From Lucifuga dentata (taxonomy: Eukaryota > Chordata > Actinopteri > Ophidiiformes > Bythitidae): 64,000 bases of DNA. The DNA is taken from assembly GCA_014773175.1 (NCBI GenBank), contig VXCM01002238.1, forward strand, positions 53,958 through 117,957, in the 5' to 3' direction. The position numbers and the translations under genes were made by a program. The notes beneath the pieces were generated by a model. The model worked only from the letters and a program-made list of their open reading frames with translations. It ran no database searches and had not been told where the DNA came from. The first letter of the stretch is position 1. Every line of letters begins with the position of its first letter. Shown piece after piece: positions 23,121 to 34,634 of the stretch.

Positions 23121-24682
23121 ATGCTTTAGAGCATATGAGTCAAACCATGTGCCAAGAAGCCAAAACCAAAAACAAGCTGAAAACAGCTGATTTCAATGAT
23201 CAGCACGGCATCAATCAGATAGAAGCAGCTAATCAGTGAATTCAGCTGGTGAATCTTTGGTTGGAGGAGAAATGCATGGCAATTATATCACCCACACATA
23301 TTTCTGACCTACGGAGCCCCGCACGCCAACCAGAAAAAAGAAAAAAAGAAAAAAAAAGGCTATGGTGGCCAGGTATTATGAATTTATTTCAAAGCTGCTT
23401 TGAAATAGCCGGAGGCTGTTAGAAGCAATTGTGAATTCATTACACTTTGTTTGTCACAAACAACAAAATGTTCCAGGACAAGATAGTACAGCTTTATTGC
23501 AAACATTTTTGGGCTACAAGAGTACAATTATTTTCAAAAATGACATCCAGCATTTCAGTTTTTAACAAACATATAAATTGCCTATTGTCTCATTTTTGAT
23601 GAGCTGTAAAAAAATTGAAATTTCCATTAGTTGATGAAACTGGTATGGTTTGATTCAGCATATTCTAGGCTATAATACACACATTATGAACAATTTTTAC
23701 TGTTGCATTTTGAAGTCATTAATAGGCGGTTAGTTTAATTACAGTTTTCACTGGGGTGGGGGGATGGCAAGAATTAAAAAATGAAAAATCAAGAATTAGA
23801 CAATAAATTGGTAAAATGAGGGAACAAATACTAAAACATGGGCACGCATTCATAAAGCATGGGTAGAAATTCATTATACGTGGCCATGATATTCTTTTTT
23901 GTTTTAAGGTCATATGTGGGCTCCATACAGACCAATGAGAGAAGTGAGTATTCTCACGTTTTTTCTTGTTAATCAATATTTTGGTTTATTTGAAGATGTT
24001 CTGTTTGACACTAAACTGACAGTAACAAGTCATGATCACTGATTTGGACCGGAGCATTCAGACTACATTTTTTTTTTTTTTTAAATGACCTAAGATATAC
24101 AGAATTACCAGAAATAAAGTATTTTCAAAGCAAGCTTATCCAGAACTTACTTGCTAAGTGAGGAGCATACTACCTATAACTGTGGTGTTGCTCTGACTGA
24201 CCTTCTGACTGTTTCCATCTAAGCTTCTGTCAATACGCCGTGCTTGGTCAGACTAGACAGAAATTTAATTTGATCAAACTATAAAACAGCTAAAATTGAA
24301 AATCCAGCTGATGGAACACTTGAAAACACAAGCATGAAACTGTGTTTGCTCAGATGTGTTGGTCAATTTGAAAAGGCCATTATCAAGTTATACAAGGTAA
24401 ACTTGGCCTTTTGAAATTGATTCTGGGGGCAGCGCCGGTGCATTTAATTAGTTCTGTTTTACTATCATCAAATGAAGTTAAGACATAAAGCAAATGTGTG
24501 TCTGCACTTAACAGCTGCCTACCTGTGGTTAACAGTGGATTAAACCCAAGACTGAGCACTATATTTATTCCCAGGTTGTTGTGTATGCTTTTCTATTAGC
24601 AGACCACATTGTCTCAGTTGGGTATGTTTTATTAGCCATTACATGTTGTTAGCTGTGTTCCATTAACTCGAGGTTAATAAGT
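23121..24682. other. Unassigned DNA
   Basis: No gene or repeat end recognised. A poly(T) run lies at about 24068-24082 and an A-rich run at about 23335-23357. Confidence 0.4.
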
Positions 24683-25102
24683 ATGTCAAGGGATTCTCCA
24701 TCTTTCTTCATCAGAGACTGGGATCTCTACCCTTGCGTTTCTGTGACACTTCCTTTCCTCGGCGCTAATGGTAGAGATGTGTGGACAGAGTATACCATCT
24801 CATTAAGTCCCTGCCTTTATGAGAGCCACCACGGTCTCTGCAGGGCTGATGCTCGAGTCCAGAGGCTTCCACCAAATCCCAGTGGATACGTCTCTGGAAG
24901 GCTAAGGATAGAAAGTGGGACATCTATCCCCAAAGCTTGGCTGCTTCGCCGGTCTACAATGGTAATGACTTCCCTGACATGTGGGGCTGGGTGCACAGAT
25001 GTACTGGCTTCCACCGTGAATGTTTTCCTCTTCCTCTTACGCTTCCCGAGCTCTCTGCGGCTTTCAGCGCAGAAACAGAGCAAAGAAGACGTGAAGAGTT
25101 AG
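24683..25102. other. Open on both strands, GC-richer, no family
   Basis: A 139-codon frame on the plus strand (24683-25102) and an 88-codon frame on the minus strand (24817-25083) overlap. The segment is GC-richer and free of repeats. The minus frame has a basic patch (ELGKRKRKRKTFTVE) and the plus frame shows no domain. I do not recognise either translation. It could hold an exon, but no clear splice pair or neighbour supports that. Confidence 0.2.
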
Positions 25103-28100
25103 GCATCAAAAAGAATGCATCTCACTACACTGTTTGCTGATCGCACCCCAGCATGCCAAATCTTAGTGCAGTGCATCAGTGTGCGAGGAGGAGGGGAGGG
25201 GGAACTCAGGATGGAGTGGCTTAAAGTAAACAAACAGAACTCGCATCTAGCAGAGACTGCCAGTGGCTATGTACACCTGGGATGTGTGCCAGCAGAGATC
25301 CTCTATGTCCACAGTTACCTGCTGCTATATTCAAATATTCAAAACCGACTACCCTTGAGAGTGCATTAACATACAGGCATTAGAATTTGTTTTCTATCCA
25401 GTGGGCGTATGCTAACTGAAGAACGTATATACAGTATATACATCTGGCTTAATGGAGAAGAAGCAAGGTTCTAGGATAAGGTAAGCCCCTAGCTTAGCCC
25501 AGCATGAGCAAAATTGGCCCATACCATATGTTATGAGGTTGACAGGTACACACCGATCTAATTTTGTCCTTGGAGAGATTCGCAAAGCCCCCAACACGAT
25601 TTATCTCCAGGTCAGCTAAGGGGCTCCATCTGTGTAGGAGATGGATGAAGTGGTAACAGATGATGGCCTGTGAAGCACCAACAGCCTGAGTTATGAGTGC
25701 ACTTATCGATAAAGTCCTCCACGGGCTATACTACAGCATGTAGTAGAAGGGGGGTTTCTGGCCATAACTGACCATGAAAACTGGCATCACATGGAAAGAG
25801 CCTCCTGTTCAAAGACAGGTTGAAGTGGCGGAGGATTTATTTACCACCATAGTGAATTGGGTGGTCAAATTTAACCCACTTATCAAGAAGATTGGAATGT
25901 GTTGACAAGGAAATGTGTGATGCATATTTACTGACGAGGGAAAGCAGCAATTTCTTGTGCATTAGCAAGAAAGTTGCAGGGCCTTGTAAAAATGATGCAA
26001 TTTTGCATCACGCCTCTGTGGAACAATTGCTCTTTGAAAAGACAGCATATATTTGAGCTGGAGAAGATGGAGGATGAGATAGTTTAATCTATTTTGCCCC
26101 ATGCAAGCATGCATTCAAATATATGCCAAGTGGAAATGTGATTTGGAGCGAGCCATCTTTTGATAACTTCAGCTTCATTTCATGTGCTTCTTTAAAAAGC
26201 CGAAGCTTTGGGTTATCAGATCAGATGACATCAGAGGTTTTTTTTCCTCTTGCAGAAAGTGATTCTGTGATAACAAACCAATCAGCAGCGTATGATTGCC
26301 TCAGGTTACCTACCACTTTGATTTCCTTGCAACCTCCAACAAAATTGTGGTCAGTCAATAGAGTGGAACATAAGGTGAGAAAAATCAGTTTGTTCTCAGT
26401 TACACTGCAATCAGCACAGTCAAAGCTCCCCGCCCCTCTTTCCTGATTGATTTTGATTACCAATGCATTAAAGTAATTAAATCATTTAAAAATATTTATA
26501 TATCCAGATGCTCAAAATTAACATCATCTGTTATAAATGTGTTCATACATGTGCAGTGTTCTCATGAATGCACATCCTGCTGTATTGATTTTTACACTAG
26601 CTGAACATGTAACATTGGCTATTTCCTCAGTTTGTCAGTTTTATCAACAATCTGTACAGGAAAGAACAACTCTAACTTTGCACAAATGGTCTTATGATCC
26701 TCTAATTGGATCACAGCTCCGTTGTTGTATTCTATAGCTTCCTGTATTGTTACATCTTTGTTTTTGTCTCTGGCGATAAGTTTCCTGCTCTGACTTTCTT
26801 CTCCTAAGTTTTCTTTTAATTGTTTTCCCTCACATTAATAGCAGTAATAGTAATTTATTTCAGTTGAACCAATACAATGACATAACATTAAGGTTACCAT
26901 ACATTATCCAAATATTTGAGCCAAAATGTAAGCAGAAGTTGCTGCTTATTGAACCTATATCCTTATTACATACACAAAGACATCTCTCACGCACAAAACA
27001 CACTCAGACGTCACAGAACATATCAACTTGAATTCATAACATTTGTCATCATCCTCATACCAAAAATCATAAGTCAGCACTCAAACTATTTTATACTTGT
27101 TAATTCAGCTAGCTTTATCTTTTAAATTTACCAATTAGCCACACATCTAAGTCCTTGATAAACTTGTTCCACAGATTAATATTAACTGAAATATGTTTTT
27201 AACATTTGTTCTCATCCTTTGTTTTTTAAACATACACACTCCTCACTTATCATATTGACTCTCTGATCTTGACCAACTTTTGAATATTTATTGGTTTTGT
27301 TATAAATAACTTATTCATAATTTGAGCTACTTTAAAATTTATCAAGTCTTGAAATTTTAAAACCTGTAATTTACTAAATAATTCATTAGATGGTAACTAT
27401 GCTAATACTTTACCTTATTAACTATTGTTATGGCTATTTTATTGTAGGATAAAAATCAATAAAAATTGACTTTGCAGTTTCATTTATATGTATTTCCCCA
27501 TATCTCAACACAATATCTAACATATGGAAGTACAAGTGAACAGTGCAAAGTGTATAGCAGAGTCTGATTTGACAAATCTTTAGCTTTATACAATATAGAA
27601 ACAGACATGTTGAGATTTTGTAGAATTTTACCTTTTCTTCCTAGGGAGCTAGGGCTGGATCGGGCACATTGATATGCGGGCCTGTACTGTAAAGTCCATT
27701 GAGGAAAGTCCTTTGTACGTGATTGTTGGTATTTGAATATATCTCAAACAAATTTACCCAAAAGCAAAATCAGTGATGTTTCAAGGTGCTCTAATCAAAC
27801 CAGGCCACGTTTGATGAACAATATGCATGACTCTCATGAGACAGTGGAAGTTGATACTCCTAAATAAAAGATAATAAGGTGTGTTAAATCAGGATTATCC
27901 CCCTAACGTGGTTTGTCCTGTCAAGGAATGCAATGTCCTCTCTAGAGAAATGGCTGCACACACACACAGACACACACACCCACCACCACCATGCTGCACT
28001 GCCATCTAGCCGACAAAATCTTTTCATTTTTTTTAGCTCACTGCAGAAATGAGTGATAGTGATCTTTTAAAATGTAAAAACCAGCCTTCTCAGTGCTTAA

Positions 28101-28354
28101 GAATACAAAAATGAAGCCTCTCTGTCTTCTTAAGGTCCTATCTCTTTCTCCAAATAGGTTTTTCCTGCTGCATTGATTTTGATACACACCCCCATCCACC
28201 CACGCAGACACACAACCCACACATGCACATACACACAATGAGCAATCAGTGGAATCCTCCTTAAGGGATTACGCTGGTGTGCTAATTAAGTATGCTGTAC
28301 AGATCGAGCGGGCAATATGGCTGCTGACGTGATACTGACTTTTTGTGAGCTCCA
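25103..28354. other. Unassigned DNA
   Basis: No gene or recognised mobile element. A (CA)n run with interruptions lies at about 27957-27983. The frame at 26123-26446 and its minus-strand shadow have no family likeness. Confidence 0.4.
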
Positions 28355-28487
28355 CTCTGACTCACCGGTCATGGTGTGTGACCGAAGGAACGGGCGGGTG
28401 GGATTGAGGGTGGGAGGTGANCTCTGACTCACCGGTCATGGTGTGTGACCGAAGGAACGGGCGGGTGGGATTGAGGGTGGGAGGTGA
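28355..28487 (+). repeat. Assembly duplication around N at 28421
   Basis: The 66 bases at 28355-28420 recur exactly at 28422-28487. This is the longest GC-rich example, so the duplication is not a homopolymer effect. It creates an artificial frame that reads the same peptide twice. Confidence 0.85.
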
Positions 28488-28931
28488 GAGGCCAGGGTTG
28501 CTCACCCCGAAGGACAACATTGTTACCTTTTTCAGTCCATCAGTGCAGCTGCCCTGGGGAAACAGTCAATACCGAATGTTTGGGCACTTAGTCACTGTTG
28601 TCAGCTGTCAGATAGAGCAGATTAGACTTCCCCTGGCTGCACATGGCTGACGAATCATTGGAATTGGTTACGGATGAGACTCCTCTGTGTGTACTGCCGG
28701 AGGTGGTTGGGAGGAGGAGACGGGGGGAGATAAAGAAAAAAAAACAAAAGTGTTGCTGATCGTTACCATAAAAAAAACACCCCAGGCTCCAAAACTTTAT
28801 AATATAGTTGGAGGGACACAAGCGACAAACTCTGCTACATTACTTTTCAGGGTACATCGAGCATGGAAATGATACCAAAAGGTATTAGCTAGTAATGTCA
28901 TGTGGTACAGAAAGTAGGTTGTTTTGATTGA
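28488..28931. other. Unassigned DNA
   Basis: A GC-richer stretch with short frames on both strands and no recognised domain. A-rich near 28735. Confidence 0.35.
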
Positions 28932-29004
28932 CAGAGGTGGGTAGTAACACGTTCCATTTACTATGTTACATTTACTTATGTAACATTTTCACAAAATTGT
29001 ACCT

Positions 29005-29137
29005 TACTGAGTAGTTTTATTGCAGGTTACTTTTAACTCATACTTGAGTATATTTATGAAGAAAAAATTANTACTGAGTAGTTTTATTGCAGGTTACTTT
29101 TAACTCATACTTGAGTATATTTATGAAGAAAAAATTA
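29005..29137 (+). repeat. Assembly duplication around N at 29071
   Basis: The 66 bases at 29005-29070 recur exactly at 29072-29137. Inside the hAT-type element. Confidence 0.85.
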
Positions 29138-29452
29138 CTTTTACTCTGTTACATTTGGTCGCACTGTTTGCATGACTTTTGATTTCACCCATTCAAATTC
29201 AGCATGTTCAGTTTTTCTCTCATTGTCAGACACTACACTGTCTGCTTCAGCTCTGAAGTAACCACATCCCCACCCTCCGATTCCATGGTTTCACCTAGAG
29301 CAGAACAGTCATGGTGGAATCAACAGCAGGAGGTTTAGAAGAGGCACATCCCTGGCCACACATTCAAACACTACCAAAACCAACAGCTACATCATGCGTT
29401 GTCTTTGTCTGCTAAAAATGTGATATTTCAGCTCCTAAGAAGCAACATGGAA

Positions 29453-29567
29453 CTTGAGGAAACATGTGGCAGTAAGCTGCAACGTTAGCTACTTAACTAG
29501 CTGCTACTGNCAACATGGAACTTGAGGAAACATGTGGCAGTAAGCTGCAACGTTAGCTACTTAACTA
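29453..29567 (+). repeat. Assembly duplication around N at 29510
   Basis: The 57 bases at 29453-29509 recur exactly at 29511-29567. Inside the hAT-type element. Confidence 0.85.
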
Positions 29568-30298
29568 GCTGCTACTGCTAATGCTGACTCAAGTTTTCCT
29601 GTTCAATTCTGAGTAAATTCATGAAGATACCTAGCTAATTGTCTTGGGGCCAGGCCAGAATTGTCATGATTTGTTATGTGGTAAATATTTGATTTATTAC
29701 TGTCTACTATTTCTTTATACTGTATGATATGATTTGGATTATATTAGAAACTACATATGGCTACTTTGCATTTTTTTTCCTCAGATGAGCACTTTATAGC
29801 TTGTTGATTATTCAAAAGAATAAGCCTGATCAAAGTTACTCACTACTCATGTAATCCTTTTAATAGATACTTTCTCACTCAAGTAGTTATAGTAATTATT
29901 TTGGTGACTACAATTATTTATAGTATTTGGGTCACTATTATCATAAAGTAACAATATTTTTACTTGAGTACAGTTTCTGGTTACTCTACCCATCTCTGTT
30001 GATTATGACATTGATTTTTATTTTTGTTCAAAATCAGTCAGTCAGAATTACAGCCAAATGGAACTTATGAGACACTGAATACATTGATGCAGTGGTTAAG
30101 CAGAACTTGTGTCGAATAAACAGTGAAGGAATCGGAATTGTATTTAAAAAGTGAAATTATTGCACAAACTCTTCAGCATAAACTTCACACAAAAAACATC
30201 TGCAACAAAGAAGGTTCCCATCCTAAAACACTATTAAAGTCTTTGATAATGTCCAAACCAGAAGAAAGCTGCCTTTTGTGAAAAACTATACCCCTTAA

Positions 30299-30860
30299 AG
30301 GACCATACTGGTGATTTTGCATGTTTGTGCCCAATAAATACTATGTGCATACATGTTACATTACTGCCAACTAATACACTACAACACAATACGAAAAATA
30401 AAACCACATTTTAGTTTTTGTGTTATTTTGCCAAATTCCCTAATCTTTCAAATTCAAATATTCAGGTGATACACACCTTAAAATTCAATTTTGCTTGCTA
30501 ACACTTACACGATTGTAGAGAGCATGATCATTTTTCTCTGTAAAAATTGTCTTTTCCTGGGATTATATTACCTAGTGGACACATACATTTTCTTGGCAGC
30601 TCCGTGTTGGACCAGTTAAATCTACTAACTTCAACAAAAAATAAACAACCTCATATTGTTCACTATTATGAATCATGTTTCAAGTCTCTACAAGTTGACT
30701 TTTATAGCATCCTGGATTGAACTGAAACAATGGCAGTCTGGAAGGTAAGAAAAACAATTCTAATATTTTACTGCTCCAGTAGTATGTTTTAGAAAATAGC
30801 TGGCAGAAAAGCAATGTGTATGCAGGTTGTATTTATTGGGCTCAAACATGCAAAATCACC
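30299..30860 (+). mobile_element. TTAA short element, copy D
   Basis: Starts AGGACCATACTGG after TTAA (30295-30298). The right end runs to GCAAAATCACC but the last ten bases of the terminus are missing. A second terminus follows about 130 bases later (30994-31034). The interior matches copy A, including the TTGGACCAGTTAAAT block at about 30609. Confidence 0.75.
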
Positions 30861-30993
30861 TTTAAATCACCAAATAAATAACAAAAATTATTAAATGATC
30901 TTCCTTTTCAAGCTGCTGTGGCTCAGATAATACACAGATCCTTTCCTTCTCTGGTGTAGCATTAATGCTAATCGAAACTGGAAGCATTCATGT

Positions 30994-31034
30994 TTTTATT
31001 GGGCTCAAACATGCGACACCACTGGAATGTTCCT
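30994..31034 (+). mobile_element. Solo TTAA-element right end
   Basis: TTATTGGGCTCAAACATGC followed by a diverged GGAATGTTCCT and TTAA reproduces the family's right terminus without an element attached. It may be the displaced end of copy D or a relic of a second insertion. Confidence 0.6.
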
Positions 31035-32757
31035 TTAAATCCTTCCAGTTTCAATAGCTAATGGTAATGTACCTGAGTGTACCTTTACTGATGTGTATAT
31101 TTGTGGTATGACTTGCTGTAAAAAGAAAAGAAGCTGTATAAAAGGAGGAAATTACAGCCAAGAGAGCAGAGTCATAATCCATTTGATTACAACTCTGCAA
31201 TGGGATTCCATTTTCCTCAGAATCCAATTCATTAAATAATACCAAATGAAAAGATTATCCACTCAGTCAATAGTAAACAAATATTACTTTTACAAGACTG
31301 AATGCTTTTAAAAAGCATCTGTGCTTGGTGTGTTTGGTATTCAGCAAGGCCAGCAAAGTAATCTCCATACCAATACAGTAATGTTTCTTAATTATACCCA
31401 TGCAATTAGAAGTTTCTGATGTTCATAATAAGCAGCCAAACAAACATTTAATCACAGGCATCCATGATTTTTTTTTTTTCCCTCCACATTTCTCGGTAGC
31501 TTTAATGCACAGAGAGATTGGTAAAAACATGTTTGCTACTTTTGACTCCCCACACCCGACATAATACCTATAGGGAAACAGTTTTCTGGCTCAACCAGCT
31601 GCTGCTGCACCTCTGGAGGAACAAGAAATCTCAGAGAAGAAAACTTCCACAGGCACAGCTCCAACATTTGCCCTCCAGATAAAGAAACACCATTTTGACA
31701 CCTGCAAAGGGTCAATACAGTTCTGGACTCCAAGCTTATTCAGGTGCTGCTGTACATTTTTGGTAGAGCTCACTTCCTGAAGGTCCCCAGTTTGCCTTCA
31801 GAGCAGCTCCCAAGTTATTGAGGGAAGATAATTACAGCAAGTTTTATTTTTTTCAAATTGGAGCCTGTGTGGGCGTGACAGCCGGATGGTCATAATGTGT
31901 GTTTGTGTGTGTGTCTGTTAAGCGTGTGTTTTGGGGTTTTGTGAGTTTGTGCAGCCTGTCTTGCTGTGTGTGCGAAAGGCCTGGGTATGAAAAAGAAAGA
32001 GAGAAAGAGAATCTTGACAGAAAACCCACGCCGCGGACAGTTTTCTCTGGATAATGTGATGCTGAAATGGTTTGCATTAGGTATTTGGGGCACATCTGCG
32101 TCTGCATAGACCAACAGGCTGGGCACATTGAGGAAGGCTTTCTTCCATCATTCACCCCCCCTCTGTTTGATCTATCCCTTCATTCCTGGCCTAAATTTGA
32201 TATTTGGACAGGTAAACTTTAAAAAGATGCCAAAACCAGGAAGAAAACATCAAAATTTACATGCCCTACTTGCATTTACAAACACTCTGCAGTGTGTGTA
32301 TAGTATTTCAATGTGCAAGAGGGATTGCAGCGCATTGTGTGTCACAGATTTCCTCCCACCGTTCGCCACACATCACAGCGACCTTCTGTTGCTTGAGGCT
32401 GTGAAACGCATAAGTATGTTTAATTGTATGTCATGAAGCAGCTACACCCACATTTGTTTGCTGCATTTACTTTTTTAGTACAGTCATTAATTTGGACATT
32501 TCAACATGTCAAAGTAATTATATATTTTAAACTATACATATACATTAGCAACTATAGACAAACCTAAACAAAAAGACAGCAAAGCAGACAATGTAAATAG
32601 CATTTTCAATCATTTAATTCACTTATCTATACATTGTGTATAGAAAATATTATTTATTTGTGCTTTTGGTTGAACAAATTGGCTGTATAGAGGAGTTGCA
32701 GAGGTCATATGACTTTCAGTTTACACTTGAGTTCAATACATTTGATAAGATGCAGCA
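31035..32757. other. Unassigned DNA
   Basis: No gene is visible. A (TG)n-like run lies at about 31897-31914. Minus-strand frames at 31536-32155 are open but have no recognised domain and overlap simple-repeat sequence. Confidence 0.4.
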
Positions 32758-32761
32758 TTAA

Positions 32762-33348
32762 AGGACCATACCACCCATTTTGCATGTTTGAGCCTAATAT
32801 ATTCAATTTTCATACACAAAGGTTATAATGATCATTTTCCAGTAGTATGCTTTGGGAAATGATTCAGCTTTCCTGGTATTTTGCAAAATCTCTTAATCTT
32901 TCAAAATCAAATATTCAAGTGATACACCCACCTTAAAAATCCATGTTTCACCTGCTAATAGTTACGCAGCCTTATAAAGTCATGGTCATTAAAATATTTC
33001 GATAAACGCAAGTCTTCTTTTGGGACTATATTCCCCGGTGGAGACATACATTCACTCCATGTTTTTTATTGTGCTTAAACTCTAAAATTATGTAACTTCT
33101 TAAAAAAAACCTGAATATACATGTTGTTTGCGATGATAGATTAAGTATCCCAAGAACATTTCAAGTATCAACAAGTTGATTTTAATAGCGTACCAGAATG
33201 AACTGAAACCAATGGAGGTCTGGAAGATAGGAAAAAAAATTAACTCACCGTTCCAGTAGTATGCTTTGGGAAATGATTGTCAGTAACCTTATGTTTATGA
33301 AAATTGAATATATTAGGATCAAACATGCAAAATGGGTGGTATGGTCCT
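32762..33348 (+). mobile_element. TTAA short element, copy F (intact ends)
   Basis: The cleanest copy: TTAA at 32758-32761 and again at 33349-33352. The left end AGGACCATACCACCCATTTT is exactly mirrored at the right (AAAATGGGTGGTATGGTCCT). At 587 bases it is a good length reference for its subfamily. It has no significant frame, so it is non-autonomous. Confidence 0.9.
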
Positions 33349-33352
33349 TTAA

Positions 33353-34144
33353 GAGGGAAAAAGAAAAGATAATAAGAGGTATTTCCATCATCTCAGAGGA
33401 AATGGGCCTGTCAATGTCCAGCCAGCTGCAAGACATCTTCCCACACTCAGCAGCCATCCCTAGCCTGAGTTGAATCCCTCAGGCAGACTGCTTGGACCCC
33501 ACCCGTTTACCCCTCAATGGTTCGTAAACTGTTCAAAGTTCCTTTCAATTTTCCATTATGGTTATTGTCTCCAACTCAGAGATGATCAGGCCTGCATCAT
33601 CATTGGGGTACTCTCTGCTGAGATCTTGCAACTCTCACGTCTGTCCAGCTTCCTAGGGGATGGCTCTCAATGGAGTCCGCCATTAGCCCCATCAATTGCT
33701 ACCACAGATCAGACAAGACGGTTCGATACCAAAAAAAAAGCAGTGTTGCAGCCTGTCTGGTAATAGCCACAGTCAAGCTAGTATCTGGTCCTCTAGGAAT
33801 CTGTTAAATTGGTGGTAAACTCCATTTAAGGCTAAATACTGGCATAAGACTAATAATAAGTTGCACATAAGAGAAGCTGGAAACAAAATGTTTGAAGAGA
33901 GGATTAAAGAGGGCATGAAGCTTTGAGGGGTAAGTGAGCACAGACTCTGCCTGTGGAGATTCAACTTGGCAGGCTAGGCACAGGATCCCCTTGTGGGATC
34001 TCTCCCCTGGCCCTCACCGGGTGCTTTTCCTCTGAGGCGGTGTGGTATGACTGACTGTATGTTGGCTTGGAAAGGCCAGAATCTAAGGTGGCCGTAGCCA
34101 CAAGCTCTATAGTACCTCTGACTCCTGAATTTATAGGAATATAG
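33353..34144. other. Unassigned DNA
   Basis: More complex and GC-richer than its neighbours, with short frames on both strands (33245-33763). Nothing recognised. It lies between two TTAA elements. Confidence 0.35.
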
Positions 34145-34630
34145 AATCTTTATGTTTCGTTACTGACAACCATACAACTCAAGCGACACATTTTAGATTT
34201 TTTCCCAGCTTCCAGACTGCCATTGGTTTTAAATTTGTTCTAGTATGCTATTAAAATCAATTTGTAGAAACTTGAAAATTCAGATAAGTAATCCATCACA
34301 GCAAACATTATGTCTGTAAATTTTTGTCAAAAGTCCAACACAGAGCTATACAGAAGACAGTGTATGTTTCCACCAGGGAATATCATCCCAGGAGAAGACT
34401 GCTTTCACTGAGAAATTAAATCATCATCCCTTCTACGTTCAGACAAACATGTTAGCAGGAAAAACATTGCATTTTAAGGTGAACATTATAATATGAAAGA
34501 TAAGTGGATTTGGCTAAGTAACAGGAAAAACTAAAACGCGCTTTTATGTTTTGGAAATTGGTTGTTAGTAACAAAGTGTGTGTGGGTTATATTTATGGGC
34601 TTAAACATGCAAAATTGCTGGTATGGTCCT
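34145..34630 (-). mobile_element. TTAA short element, copy E (inverted, 5'-truncated)
   Basis: The right end GGTATGGTCCT is followed by TTAA (34631-34634). Inner blocks match copy C in the same direction (GTTACTGACAA, TTCCAGACTGCCATTGGTTT). The left terminus is missing; the match starts near 34145. Confidence 0.75.
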
Positions 34631-34634
34631 TTAA

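Larger units (their letters stand above)
28932..29998 (+). mobile_element. hAT-type non-autonomous element, both ends present
   Basis: The left end CAGAGGTGGGTAGTAAC is mirrored at the right as GTTACTCTACCCATCTCTG (one extra base and mismatches). The flanks TTGATTGA and TTGATTAT are 8 bases and agree at 6 positions, fitting the 8-bp target duplication of hAT elements. There is no transposase frame. Two assembly duplications (29005-29137 and 29453-29567) lie inside, so the real element is about 940 bases. Confidence 0.8.

Noticed and set aside
28355..29567. CRISPR-like or minisatellite direct repeats
   Set aside because: Only two copies at each place, always with an N between, and different sequence at each place.
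33353..34144. rRNA or snRNA fragment
   Set aside because: Some GC-rich phrases near 33990-34110 looked RNA-like, but I could not match them to any known RNA by eye.
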